Positions 1 to 11,039 of a stretch of 64,000 nucleotides of DNA are shown here, one piece after another. Every line of letters begins with the position of its first letter. The stretch's first letter is position 1. The notes under the pieces were generated by a model. That model was not told where the DNA came from. It saw only the letters and a program-made list of their open reading frames with translations, and searched no databases. The stretch comes from Tenrec ecaudatus. Taxonomy: Eukaryota > Chordata > Mammalia > Afrosoricida > Tenrecidae. Location of the stretch: NCBI RefSeq assembly GCF_050624435.1, contig NC_134537.1, positions 120,455,586-120,519,585 of the forward strand, read 5' to 3'. The position numbers were made by a program, and so were the translations under genes.

Positions 1-79
1 AATTCTCATGACCATCAATATAATTGCACATGTGATAAATTAGCACCTATAGATATGCTAGCAGCCCTGATGACATGAT

Positions 80-275
80 GGTTACTTGTTGGGCTACTAA
101 CTGCAAGTTCAGTAGTTTGAAATCACCAGCCCACTGTGCAAGAGAAAGATGAGGCTTCCTACCCACGTGAAGAGTTCCCCTCTCGGAAACCCACAGGATC
201 CATTCAACCCTGTCCTGTAGAGTCACTGGGAGTTGGAATCAACCAAATGGCTGAGATTGACACACGCATTAGTGA
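80..275 (+). mobile_element. AfroSINE-type tRNA-derived SINE
   Basis: The order of blocks is that of the afrotherian SINE: a tRNA-like start, then GAGAAAGATGAGGC, then CGGAAACCCACAGG, then a tail resembling GTCGCTATGAGTCGGAATC. The tail here is mutated, so the copy is not young. A 68-codon open frame across it has no coding meaning. Confidence 0.8.
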
Positions 276-1624
276 TTGCAGCCCTTGTCCTCCCCCCTCC
301 CCCACTCCACCTGGTCAAGAGGATGGCAGTGATGCAAAATGAAATAGGAATAGGAATACAAAAGAAAACTGTGTGGGTGGGATTTGACTATTGATAAGAA
401 CCTGCATGTTTTGGTCTTTGTTACCTAAATAAATAAGGCTACCCAAAGAAAACCAGCTGACTGAAAAAGAATGTGGGCAGTGGCTCTTTATAGGGAGACT
501 ACAGGCAGCCCCAAGGTTTCCAATGAGGTCTATTCCTAATGGTGTCTTTAAGTAAATTTGTAGGTGAATCAGAACCAGTGCATATGGTTCATATTTAGTC
601 CTATTTTAGGGCAAGAAAAGGCTGAAAGCTCTTTTAATGAGTTAAAAGCTTTAAGTGCATCATATGAAGGTGATTGTGAGGAAGAATTTATTATGAGATG
701 AGGTTGGCTAAATTCTTTCAAATTGAGAGCAAGTATACAGCACATCAGAGGGCCAGTAGCAGTCGTTCAGTAGTGGGACAAAAGTAACCAGGGCACTGTC
801 TCTACTAATGTTTCCCTCCTGGAAAAATATCAGACTTGGTAGATGGGATGTAGCTGATCCTTGGGATTTTCTCTTATATTTTTCCATATAAATCTCATTT
901 TTTTCTTCACCTCAGATTTAGTTTACACCTATGAGAAAATAACAGAAAGGCTTCAGTTTTTGGTTTCCAAACTGAAAATTGTAGAGAACGTCTTTATTGT
1001 CCCATTTTAGAATAAATGCCCACCATTTAACCAGTCAACAAGGGTTGAAGTATAGAGACTAGCTCACTTCAACTTATATATACCTGCCTAACCACCTTTA
1101 AATTCTGGCTGCCATTCTGGGCTAATGTAAACATATGGCTGTTCTCATAAAAAACTATATTAATGGTGTTTTCCACAGAAAAAGGGAACTGAGCAAGCAT
1201 GTGCTCTATAAAGCACTGTGTTTATCACGTGGCAAGCTTCTCCAGAGCAATGAGGAGACAGACTCATCAACTAAAAAATATTCTGAAATAATTAGAAAAC
1301 TGCCTGTTTTGCAGTTATAAATATAATATTTTTATGTTTTCAAGGAATCAATTTGATTAAATACTTTTTTCCTGAGAAGGTCCTCAACTAAGCAAACTTA
1401 TATAGACAAGGTGTCTTTGGAAAACGATCCTCCATGTCAAATTTTCTTGAATGTTCAAATGAGTCTTTATCTGTGAAATGCTTTACAACTCCTCTTTAAC
1501 GGGGCTAATTGGTAATTCTCCTCCAAGATGCAAAATTGGTATGATTTCCTTCAAAAGGAAACCGCTGTACCTCCTGGAGTGTAATACCTCCTTAAAGCAT
1601 TGTGTGTATATTTCATTAATAAAA
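276..1624. other. No recognised feature
   Basis: AT-rich single-copy sequence. A 61-codon frame at 1135-1320 has no recognisable domain and no supporting splice or promoter context. I see no repeat family here. Confidence 0.5.
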
Positions 1625-1850
1625 TTTATCAGACAGTAATCACAAAAGACGGATTACTGGAAAAGAACATCATGTTTGTTAAAACAGACAATGAAAGTGA
1701 GGGAAACCCAATTAGATGGACTGACACCATGGTCACTACACTGGACTCAAACACACCAATGATCACGATCAACTCACCTAAGCAGACACTGTCTCCATCT
1801 GTTATGCATAAGGCTGTTAACCAATAACAGGCCGACAGCAAATGATACGT
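1625..1850 (+). mobile_element. BovB/RTE LINE 3' fragment, diverged
   Basis: Blocks equivalent to the BovB 3' region occur in order: GGAAAAGAACATCATG, a stretch like ATGGACTGACACCATGG, then a degraded end around 1800-1850. Heavily mutated and 5'-truncated. A 75-codon frame (1600-1827) lies across it and is not a gene. Confidence 0.6.
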
Positions 1851-2215
1851 CAACACACAATTGTTGGATCGTTCCTTTTCTCTCCCAATTCTCTTGTAAA
1901 ATAGCATTACTTTTAAATAGTTTCAATTCTTTTTTTCTTTTTAATCCTTCAAACTGAAATACCAGTTTAGCAACAAGGAATTAGCTATTAGAAAGAAATT
2001 CTTATTTGAATTCAGTATCTCTTTAGGCATTACTACTTTTACTTTTTTTCTCCAAATAGTCTAATTTTATAGCTGAATGTTTAAGTTCTGAAAATCATTT
2101 TTATAAGTCTTATTACAAAGGAGGAATGATGCTAGTGGGAAAAAGCCACAAGAAACAAAAGTATAAAAGCACCAATTATACTTATATCCCCAAACACACA
2201 CACACATATTTCTTT
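1851..2215. other. No recognised feature
   Basis: T-rich unique sequence with a short (CA)n run near 2194-2206. Nothing else is supported. Confidence 0.4.
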
Positions 2216-2286
2216 ATTTTATTGTTTTATTAGGGGCTAATAAAACTCACCACAATCTATACATACATCAATCACACAAATATTTC
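2216..2286 (-). mobile_element. Family N retroelement, short 3' end
   Basis: The plus strand reads T-rich then TTTTATTAGGGGCTAATAAA and a stretch resembling ACAATCTATACATACATCA. This is the reverse complement of the 3' terminus seen in the larger family N copies (for example 21510-22832). It is an extreme 5' truncation of about 70 bp. Confidence 0.65.
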
Positions 2287-3279
2287 TTACAGGATTGTTT
2301 TTTCATGGAATTTGCTAGTAAGTCACAGTCAATTAGGGAATGAAGTACCACTTAGTGAACCGAAGCAGCAAAACAATTTAAACAGTGAATAATTACAGGG
2401 CTCACCTTGAGGATAAGGGATATAGTATATTTATAATTTTTCTGCTGTCAGTTACACTGCACTGATTAAATTATAGAGCAAGGGATTAATCAGAATATGT
2501 GATATCTTAATAAGAGAGCTAATGGACATATTTCTCCATTATGAAAACAGTCAGTTTTAAAGAGTAAAGACATTTGGTTCTAGTATATTTTAGTTGTAGA
2601 ATTCCATACAAAGAAAAATATTTAGGACATGTATTTTTTTATTTTGTATACTGCAGAATTTAGTTTGATATTTTTATACTTTTTTCTGTCCTGATTTTAA
2701 AGTCTGTTCATAGTTGTAGGTATTTCATTTTGAAGTTCTTTTTGTTGTTGCTGTTAATAGCCGGAGTACTAGTTATGACACTGACAATGGTCAGCATTGC
2801 ATGGTGACATGGCTACTCTGTAGACCCAAGTTAAGGGTTGTGGTGGGAATATTTTGTATATATGATGAAAGTTTATAATCAGTTGACTTTAAGTGAGAAA
2901 GAGTATTCGAAGAAATTTTTGTGGGGTTGATTCAATCAGTTAAAAAAAAAGAGAGAACACCAAAAAACATTAAGGCCAGTACTGTGGATTCCCTTAAAAA
3001 TTTCCCTTGTAGGTAGTGACTTTGACTCATTCCCTCAAATCCACTCTTCCTTCCCTGACAACTTGACCTACAGATGTCAGGTGTGGTTTGTATGAGTCCC
3101 CACAATCACTTCTGAATTTACTTGAAGTATTTTCTTCTGTTTCTCTGGTTGTACGCTGACTTATATGACCTATATAAAATCAGATTCATGGCAATCAAAA
3201 AAAAATTTTAACAAGTGATTTCTATAAGATAGGAATGCTCTGTGATATGAAAACCGGTGGGATTTTCCTTTAGAATATT
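2287..3279. other. No recognised feature
   Basis: AT-rich unique sequence up to the 5' end of the MLLT3 retrocopy. I see no repeat family, ORF or RNA gene. Confidence 0.4.
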
Positions 3280-3364
3280 TAGGCTGCTGCTGCTTTTGCT
3301 TTGGGAGCCGAGTTCAAGAAATAAGCAAGGCAGCTAGCAAAGCTCGGGGCTCCCCGCAAACTCC

Positions 3365-3470
3365 TGTGTGGGCAGGGGGAGCTGGGGCGGGGGCGGGGGC
3401 AGGGGAAGGTGGGACGAGGGTGGGGGCAGGGGAAGCTGGGGTGGGTGCTGGGGCAGGGGCAGGGAAAGGG
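3365..3470 (+). repeat. G-rich minisatellite in the retrocopy 5' end
   Basis: Irregular repeats of GGGGCAGGGG, GGGGCGGGGG and related units replace the expected start-codon region of the MLLT3 copy. Runs of four or more G suggest possible G-quadruplex formation on the plus strand. Overlapping Gly/Arg-rich or Pro-rich frames here are compositional artefacts. Confidence 0.75.
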
Positions 3471-3673
3471 AAAGCCAGGGCGGGATCTGGGGCAGAAGAA
3501 ACCCTCAGTGGGAGGCTTCCCCCAGGAGGCGATGGTGTCTGTGCGCAGGCCTGAGCGTAGCAACAAACACAGTGCTTGGTGGAGAAAGCCGTTTTTTACT
3601 TGAAAGCTTTCGTGTGCAAGGTCCCACCGTGCAAAGCAGAAGAATCTGGGTTTGCTGGTTTCATTTTGCCGCC

Positions 3674-3857
3674 GATTGAGGTTTCTTTCTTTCTTTCTTT
3701 TTTTGAATCAGACAGGAGCAAACAGGATGTTGCGAGTCCTGCTCACAAGGAGACGCTAATCACGTATCATGAGAGCTCCGATCATCATTTTATCTCTGTT
3801 CTCCAGAAGGAGGAACAGGTAAGGATTAACCTTACTGACGATGATTGAGGTTTCTTT
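3674..3857. repeat. Target-site duplication around the U8 insertion
   Basis: GATTGAGGTTTCTTT occurs at 3674-3688 and again at 3843-3857. Read on the minus strand, the right copy sits at a TT|AAAA site, the L1 endonuclease consensus. The two halves of the interrupted MLLT3 frame meet exactly at this duplication. Confidence 0.92.
3706..3842 (-). pseudogene. SNORD118: Retroposed U8 snoRNA (SNORD118) copy
   Basis: Read on the minus strand, this 137-bp segment starts ATCGTCAG and has the U8 blocks AATCCTTACCTGTTCCTCC, a box C-like ATGATGA, ACGTGATTAGCGTCTC and a 3' end TGCTCCTGTCTGATT that includes box D (CTGA). Vertebrate U8 is close to 135 nt, so the copy is full length. U8 is a C/D-box RNA needed for 5.8S and 28S rRNA maturation. 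On the minus strand the 3' end is followed by an A-rich tail (3689-3705), and the whole is flanked by a 15-16 bp duplication, so it arrived by L1-type retroposition. It carries many substitutions and brought no promoter, so I call it a pseudogene, although boxes C and D remain. Confidence 0.9.
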
Positions 3858-5924
3858 TAAGAACAAGGAAGAACCTAAGGAAGTTTGATTGGATTATGAC
3901 TTGTTCCTGCATCTTGAGGGCCATCCACCTGAGAAACTGTCAACAACCGCACCTAGGAGTTTAGAAGAAAGTTGCTGGGGGCGGGTGGGGACCCTACTAG
4001 GAGAGATTGCACCAGCAGCAGCGGCAGCGGCAGCAGTAACACCCAGTGGACAAAGCCTCACATGTTAAGGAATGGGCACAAGGAACAACCTTCTACAGAC
4101 CCCAGAGAATAGGAGAGGGCCTTCAATGAACCTTCCCGGGATCGCAACAAATCTCCCAAAAATTCCTCTGAGAAACCCCAAGAAAACAAACCACCGAAAG
4201 AAGAAAAAAAAGTTCCTAAGATGGCCTGGACACTGGTCCACGTCACAAGAACCCCACCTCGACGGGCACTCGCTGTCCATCACCAGCGGACAAGAAGGCG
4301 CCCAGGAAAGGCCCCATTTCAGATTCTGAGCAAGTCTCGGGCAACAGAAAGGACAAAGAGCAGCTCGAAGGTTCCTTTCAGATCCCTCTAGCCGCCACCA
4401 TCATTGATGCCCACTGGTTCTGCTGACAACAAGCACACAGCTAAAAGACAAATCCCCTGTCACGGTGGGAAAGGTCAACATAGAAAGGGAGCCATCGGAG
4501 GAGGAGAAGAAATCAACTTCACCTTTTGAGGATGCCGTCGTGGCTCCTCCCGATGACTGAGGAAGGAGACCGTTCCCTGCAAATCAGATTCCCAACAGCC
4601 GCCGCTGCCCGTTCCAGCTCCCGAGAGCCGTGCGGCCTCCGGACAGCTCTGCACCCCCTGACACGGCGACACGGCGACCCGAGGGGGAGTCCCATGAGGC
4701 CGCAGAGGAGGACGGTGCCTCCGAAGTGGAGAGACCTGCGACTGGAGGGGGCAGAGCTTGCTCGCTGGCGTGATGGCAGCCACCGTGAAAGCAGCCCTGC
4801 GCCTTTCCCCCATCACCGTATTGAAATCCACCAGGAACCCGATTCTTGAAGTGAACAGTCCGACACAGCGAAACAAGTCAGAGAAGCAAATAAGAGTGGC
4901 CAAGGACCCGCGGACCTGCTTGCAGCGGTAGGGCCGCCCAGGACGTTAGTGGCGCTGAGCAAAAGACGCATTCTGCCACAGATTGTGAGCCTTCTGGAAG
5001 AAACTGGACACTTTCTTATCACGGACACATTTCATTTTGACCTGGCCTCCTTGGACAAAACGACAGTTCGTAAACTACAGAATTACCTGGAAACATCTGG
5101 AACATTCTGAGGACACAACCGAATGCATCACATACTGTTGGGGTTTGGGGCGTCTGCTTGGTCTTTTTTGGGCGGGGAGGGGGCGTGGTTTGTGATTGTG
5201 TGTGCGCGTGTGTGTTTGATTCTTTATATGAGCAACCGAAAGGGGGAAAAGCAAAAACCAAACAACCTTCAGCTTTACATTTCTTTAAAGCCAGCCACGA
5301 TCTCTTGATAAAGCAGAGGGCGCGCAAGCCACACCCTTCTCTCGGGGAAAGCCCAGGGAAGAGTTAGCCTGCGTAGCCCGACAACAAGCCAACCAGAACA
5401 CAAGGCAACTGACAGACTGTGTGTGGTTTCATGTCTCTAGCTGTGGTGGTGCATTCCACAGGATGAACTCATATCAACACTTCACCCTATTACATAACAG
5501 ACCTATTTATTATCACATACAGATATCTGGAAGTTGTGGACGGAATGACACCACCAGACGTTATAAGCAGGTGGCCCCGTGGATGCTTTTTCAATGAACG
5601 TCCTTGCCACCCCAAGCCTAGTGACCTTACTCGTACGTCATGCCGCTTCCCACCAACTTTTTCAAGTCCTTAACTCATCGCAGTCTGCATTTTCTAACTT
5701 CATTCTCACTCCCCTCTCCCTCAGGCCTCCCCCCAGTTCCGGGACACATGTTATGAACTAGAGAGAGAGGAAGCGGCGCACCAAATAGCCCCCACTGATT
5801 TTCTTCTTTGTGGTCTTTTTCCTAAAAGTGTGGCCAGTTCTTGGCTTGTATCCATGTAATGATCTTGGACTATGGTAGAAAATGCACCAAATAGGATCAT
5901 ATAAATTCCTGTCTGGCCTTAGTC

Positions 5925-5930
5925 AATAAA
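5925..5930 (+). terminator. Poly(A) signal of the MLLT3 retrocopy
   Basis: AATAAA about 15 bp before the A-rich tail (5945-5965), marking the end of the retrotranscribed mRNA. Confidence 0.75.
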
Positions 5931-5989
5931 CTTGTAGGACTTTTAAACAAACAAACAAAGACAAAGAATAGTCTTAATGGGGAGTTGGA

Positions 5990-6012
5990 GATATATATAT
6001 ATATATATATAT
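5990..6012. repeat. (AT)n microsatellite
   Basis: Uninterrupted AT dinucleotides just after the retrocopy tail. A second short (TA)n lies near 6224-6238. Confidence 0.95.
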
Positions 6013-6014
6013 AG

Positions 6015-6700
6015 TTTTATTTTATTAGTCTCTTCAAGTAATCAATGTTGGTTTATGGTTCCAGTTGATTCTATTTTGCTTTCTATTTCATTATAGTCTG
6101 ATTTTGATGATTATCTTCTTTCTTTTGCATTTTAAAAGTTATTCAATTATTATTCGTTACTTGACTTCCTCATTTTGGCATATAAATAATTTATTCCCAA
6201 GCATTTTCTTTTTCTCATGTCTATATATATATATATATGCTTTTTAAGCTTGACTGTAGCTGAATCCAAAATGTTTTGATAAGCATTTTTTTTAAATGTG
6301 GCATGAGACAGAACACAATTTTCTGTTCCCACGTACCAACATGATTTAACTGCTTTATCCAGAACATTTACCTTCAGGAAAATAAGTCATGAGTCAATAA
6401 ATAATGTCACTGTTAGTTGTAGGAAATATTTTCAACTCGACTTGTAAGGGTAAAGAACTTGTTTGTTAGGGGGGTGGGGGAGTATCCATTAGAATAGAAG
6501 CGCACCCAAACAGTTTGTTCATACTCACTTAAAGACATTCATTTTACTTCCTCCATCAGCTCTAAAATATATTTAACACAAAGTTTGCATAACCTAAATT
6601 CCTTGGCTTTAAAGACCTCCTTTAAGCTACCAGAATGGTCCTATGAGAAAATCATCACAAAGTGATGATAGTGACGAGATATAAAATGTTACTTGGCATG
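6015..6700. other. No recognised feature
   Basis: AT-rich sequence with two unconvincing 60-codon frames and a G-rich patch at 6470-6480. Nothing else is supported. Confidence 0.4.
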
Positions 6701-7540
6701 TATGGTAAAGAGAAAAGAGAGGCGGGAAAAGGGCTGACACATTATCAAAGCTGTGGTCCAGTCCAAAGAGCAATACAAGATCATCAGTTCACATAGAGAA
6801 TTGGTGGTGGGTTCATCCTTTCAATAGACAAGTTAAACATAAACAGTAACTTCTGCAAGGATCTTTGCTAAACACTTTTAGAATAAAAAAAGTCAGGAGG
6901 GGGTGTTTGTTGATCCATCAGTCCCAAATAGGGAAAACAAAGGAGATTGCTCTTTGTCAGGGGAGGCCAGTTCCTAACACATCATTAAGGGTCCAGTAGG
7001 CACAATTGTACAGATAATAAGTAAAGATCATAGTAAAGTTAGAGAGAGCATGATAGGTAGAAGAGAAGTGTTGAAATAAATGGAGTCAGATACAATTCAT
7101 GGTAGCATGCTCACCTCAGCCCCGCTTGGTGGTCCACGTGGAGGGAGAGAGAGAGATCTTTAATGCTAGCCCAGGCTTTTTATATTCTCTGGGGACATGC
7201 AAGCCCCCTAATTACAGGTGAGGACATACATCACAGGAAGGGGTTGTGTTATAGGTAATACAGTAATGAGAGGGGGTGGTCTAGGGACATACATGCAATA
7301 GGAAGAGGAGGAATTGGGGGTATACATGTAACAAGATGGGTGAACCCTAGATTCAAGATGGCAGCCTAGCCTTAGTCATCCTTGGGTGGGTTTGACTTCT
7401 CTGGGGTCTCCTACAAGGAAACAGACAACTACTATCCTTATCAGAAGGGAGTGGGCCCTACTTGTGGTGGGATAAACAGTGGTGACTGCTTGCTCTAGAT
7501 GGCTGATTACTCTCAGGGAGAATAACCCCTGACCTACTTC
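6700..7540 (-). mobile_element. Possible old ERV LTR and flank, unclassified
   Basis: This block is more GC-balanced and purine-rich than its neighbours. On the minus strand the order is reminiscent of an LTR: a TATA-like stretch (complement of 7177-7184), then GGACCACCAAGCGGGGCTGA. I do not recognise the family and see no clear terminal TG...CA or target duplication. Low confidence. Confidence 0.3.
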
Positions 7541-8797
7541 TGATGACCTTCAAGTGTATAGTCGTTCACAAGCAGCTGTTTGGCATAGATTTGGGGGAGA
7601 AAGCTTGGGAGAAATCCTTCTGTATCCCACAGCTCTTCTCTATGCACAATCTTAGTCTGAGGGGCACTCCCTTTCTTTTTTCGTGTGTGTGTGTGTGTGT
7701 GTGTTCCTTGATCTGCCTTTACAGTAGGCAGGCTGTTCTTCCCTGCCCTTTGCCCCTCCTTGTCTCTGGTGACTTCATCTTGAATGTTTGGTGGTCACAA
7801 AGTGAATGTATTGCTCTTTGGACGTAGACATAGCATGGAGAGAGTATCAACCCATGTCTCACCTGTCTTCTCTCTTTACCTCATATGTGTTTCTCCTCAC
7901 TATTATACCTTTGTGGTGATTGTGCCCTAGGACAGTTCAAGTAGTGTAAGGTAGGTCTCTCAGGCTAGGGAACACAGACTGTGTGAACTTCAGGGTATAT
8001 GTTTTAGTATTTCTGGAGGAAGGAAGATAGAAAGCTTTCAAGGGGTAATTTTGAACAAACTGGCATTAGGACCATTTCAAGATTTAGGATGAATCTGGGG
8101 CTCTGGCTGGTGTGTCTTTGCTTTATACACTAACACAGAAGTCAGATCCTAAGTGTTATAAACAAATTCCAAGGACTCATTGTTTTGGAGACACTGTCTG
8201 ATTTCAATTAATTGTTTCTCTTTTCATGCCCTGGAAGAGTCTTGCACCCCTTTTAAAGACAATCCATTTGTTAAATGTTATATCTCTGTGATTTACATAG
8301 CAAGTATATTTATTTGTATGTTAAAAATAAAAATAGTAAAGAGTTATACTTTTTAATACATTCTGGTTTTAAACATGTCATTTTGCGATCATCCAAATCA
8401 AATCTCTATTTAACTCATGCTGAAAGGCAGTCAGAGATGTGTTTCTTTTTAGAAGCTGCCAACACAGGGCTCAAAGCTAGGTTCCAAGCCAGACCCCAGA
8501 ATGGACATGGTGGCTGAGCCAAGAGTTCTATTGGAACTATCATGTAGCAATCAGTATGACTCTTGTGTCATTGCATTGGAATAACTATTTTTGTTTTCTA
8601 TTGTCATCTGTCTTTTAAAATCCCCATGTATGATATCGTATGAAAAACCCGGATACTTCATTCTTAGGTACTTACCTGCTATTCCTGTGAAATGCCAAGA
8701 AGAAACCCAGGGGCGGCTCAAGGCAAAAAAGGTAGGAGAAACGTGCCCAGGGATAAAGTGTTACTTCTGCTCACATGTAGTTTCCCAAGCTGCTTCT
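7541..8797. other. No recognised gene; contains (GT)n
   Basis: A (GT)n microsatellite lies at 7683-7704. The 94-codon frame at 7543-7827 runs through it and its Cys/Val run is repeat-encoded. The rest is unique sequence. Confidence 0.45.
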
Positions 8798-8925
8798 CCA
8801 TGTGGTTGGTACATGCTCTCAAGTTGCTTCTGACTCACAGTGACCCTCATACAAAAGTACAAAATTCTGTCTGGTCCTAAGCTACCCTCACAATTGGGTT
8901 TGAGCCTGTGGTTGTAGTCAGCAGT
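8798..8925 (-). mobile_element. BovB 3' end fragment
   Basis: Antisense BovB terminus: blocks resembling GTTGCTTCTGACTCACAGTG, CAAAATTCTGTCTGGTCCT and CCCTCACAATTGGGTTTGAG are in the order expected for the reverse complement of the BovB tail. Diverged. Confidence 0.65.
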
Positions 8926-9418
8926 TCTTCTCTGGCTTCATCCTCTATGTTTACATCCCTCAGGGAGCTACAGGGTGGCAGGGTTTCTGGTGGGTGGTCT
9001 CCTCCTTGGATCTGAGACTAACATTATTTATTATTACTAAGATAATACTATTGTTTTTAGTGAGATAGTCTGGAGAGAAAACTAAAGTTAAAGTCAAGGT
9101 AAACAAGAATTCAATTTTCATTTGTTTACTTACTTATCTATTAATTCACATGCAGTCCCTATATCAATATGTCTCAAGGGTTATTTATGTACCCATGATG
9201 AATGCAGTTATTGCGTGTGGAATCTAAGAACTATACCATACAAGTCCAAAGGAATTTGAAATAGTCATGCTTTCTAATCACACCCTCCTCCCCCTTTTAA
9301 CCATAGCTGTGGTTAGGCATACTTTAGCCCCCAAAGTGACACATTCACTTTCTAACACTTTTTTTAAAGGTGTATAAATGTTGGAAAATTCATAAAACAG
9401 CTTAAAGAAGAACTGATG
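8926..9418. other. No recognised feature
   Basis: Mixed-composition unique sequence. Nothing is supported. Confidence 0.4.
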
Positions 9419-9419
9419 C

Positions 9420-9775
9420 TTTTAAATCATGGTTTGGGGAAAGAATACTAAATAGACCATGGACTGCAAGGAGAGTGAACAAGTCTGTTTTTTGAAAACG
9501 CACAGCCAGTATTCTCCTTGAGGCTCAGGATCATGCAACTCCATCGCACATACTTTGGGAAGAGTATCAGGGGGCCCCAACCCAGAAAAGGACATTACAC
9601 GTGGTAGAGAGTCAGCAAAAATGAGGAACACCCTCAATGAGATAGATCGGCACCTTGGCTCTAATGAGAGCGAATATAGAAATGCTAGTCAGGACAGTGC
9701 AGGACCGGACAGTATTTCCTTGGGCCATTTTGAGTCAGAATTAATTCTACGGCAGCTAGCAACAACATAGCCACA
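9420..9775 (+). mobile_element. BovB 3' end fragment
   Basis: Sense BovB tail: AATAGACCATGGACTGC, TATTCTCCTTGAGGC, ACACCCTCAATGAGATAGAT and AGTGCAGGACCGGACAGT follow the family order. Ends near GGCAGCTAGCAACAAC. Confidence 0.75.
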
Positions 9776-9894
9776 CAAACAGTACTTTTCTTTGTAAAAG
9801 TGGTAAAAATAAAGGATAGATTGAAAGAGCGGAGAATTATTTGTAGAAGCATAGTAAAGATAAAGTATGTACAAAAGAGAATTATGTAGAAGAA

Positions 9895-10975
9895 TATCAG
9901 AAAGATATTTACTTGTTTTCTATTGACTATACCAAGGACTTCAACTGTGTGGATCACAACAAACTGTGGATGGCCTTAAGAAGAGTGGGAATCCCAGAAT
10001 ACGTCATTGTGCCCATACAGAATCTGTACATGAAACAGAGGTGTTTGTGTAAATAGAACAAAGGAACCCTGTGTGGTTAAAATCAGGAAAGGTGTGTTAG
10101 GGTTGTATCTTCTCACCATATTTATCCAATCTGTATGCTGAGCAAATAGTCAGAAAATCTGGATTATACGAAGAAGAATGTGGCATCGGGATTGGGGGAA
10201 GGCTTACTAACAACCTGAGATATCAGCTGACGCAACCTTGCTTGCTGAAAGTGCAGAGGACTTGATGCACTTGTGGATGAAGTCAAGGATTGCAGCCTTC
10301 AATATAGATTAAAACCCAATGTAAATAAGACTCAAATCCTTACAACTGGACAAAAGATAACATCATGATAAATGGAGACAAGATTGAAGTTGTCCAGGAT
10401 TTCATCTTGCTGGGATCTACAATCCATGCTCCTGGAAGTAGCAATTAAGCAAGCAAGTGATGTTCTGCCGTAGGCAAAGCTGTTGCACAGGATCTCTGTA
10501 AAGTGTTGAAAAGCAGGAAGACTTTAAGGCCTAAGGTGCACCTGACCCAAACGATGGGTCATATGCATGTGAAAGTTGGCTATTGAATAAGGAAGACTGA
10601 AGAAGAATCGATGCATTTGAACGATGGTGCTGCTGAAGGATATTGGAAGTACCAGGGACTGCCCAAAGGACAAACACATCTGCCTTGGAAGAAGTATGTG
10701 AAGAACACTCCGTAGAGCAGGGGTGGAGACAATTCATCTTACAAACTTTGGACATGTCAGGAGGACAGGACATGGAGAAGGACATAATGCTTGGTAAGGT
10801 AGAGGGGTAGTGAACAAGAAGACGGTCCCCAATGAGACGGACTGACACAATGTCTGCAACAATGGGTTCAAGCACAGGGACAGTTGTGAGGATGGGGTAC
10901 GACTGGGCTCTATTTGATTCTGTTGTCCATCCAGGTTGGGACTGACTTTAGGGCACCTAACAACCACAGAGTATA
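9895..10975 (+). mobile_element. BovB LINE: RT core to 3' end, degenerate
   Basis: A longer BovB copy. The reverse-transcriptase palm motif is readable as DFNCVDHNKLWMALRR near 9920-9975. It is followed by the GVRQGC-like region (here GVLGLYLLTIF, near 10095) and by C-terminal and 3' sequence with GGACAGGACATGGAGAAGG. Stops and indels in all frames show it is inactive. It lacks the endonuclease half. Reverse-strand frames of 114 and 90 codons here are shadows. Confidence 0.88.
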
Positions 10976-11039
10976 GGAGAGACATTCTCAACCACTGCTT
11001 TGTCAATACATCTAAATTGGTGTTGTCAAGCTTTATTTT

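Larger units (their letters stand above)
3280..5965 (+). pseudogene. MLLT3: MLLT3 (AF9) processed pseudogene
   Basis: MLLT3 encodes AF9, a YEATS-domain chromatin reader of the super elongation complex. Known AF9 segments follow one another here with no introns. GC-rich 5' UTR-like sequence comes first, then YEATS residues (KKPSVGGF, VEKAVFYL, then AEESGFAGFILPPIEV near 3640-3685). After the U8 insertion come FKNKEEP and DYDLFLHLEGHPP. A short serine-repeat remnant lies at 4011-4040, followed by a basic middle part with DRNKSPK and SITSGQ. The C-terminal AHD (about 4955-5110) includes LEETGHF and [17 protein letters not shown], then stop TGA at 5108. A UTR with AATAAA at 5925 and a degraded A-rich tail follow. 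Frameshifts, deletions and a stop at 3886 show it is dead. The C-terminus matches AF9 rather than the paralogue ENL (MLLT1). A flanking duplication (AGAATA) is only tentative. Confidence 0.88.

Noticed and set aside
80-275. Functional tRNA genes at the SINE heads
   Set aside because: tRNA-like starts are degenerate and followed directly by SINE bodies, with no complete cloverleaf.
3712-3818. Apparent exon with polypyrimidine tract, AG acceptor and CAG|GTAAGG donor
   Set aside because: The pyrimidine tract is the reverse complement of the U8 poly(A) tail and the donor is inside U8 sequence. It is a retroposed RNA, not an exon.
4475-4903. 142-codon minus-strand ORF
   Set aside because: Antisense shadow of the GC-rich MLLT3 retrocopy.
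3280-5965. MLLT1 (ENL) as parent gene
   Set aside because: The C-terminal LQNYLETSG fits AF9; ENL differs there.
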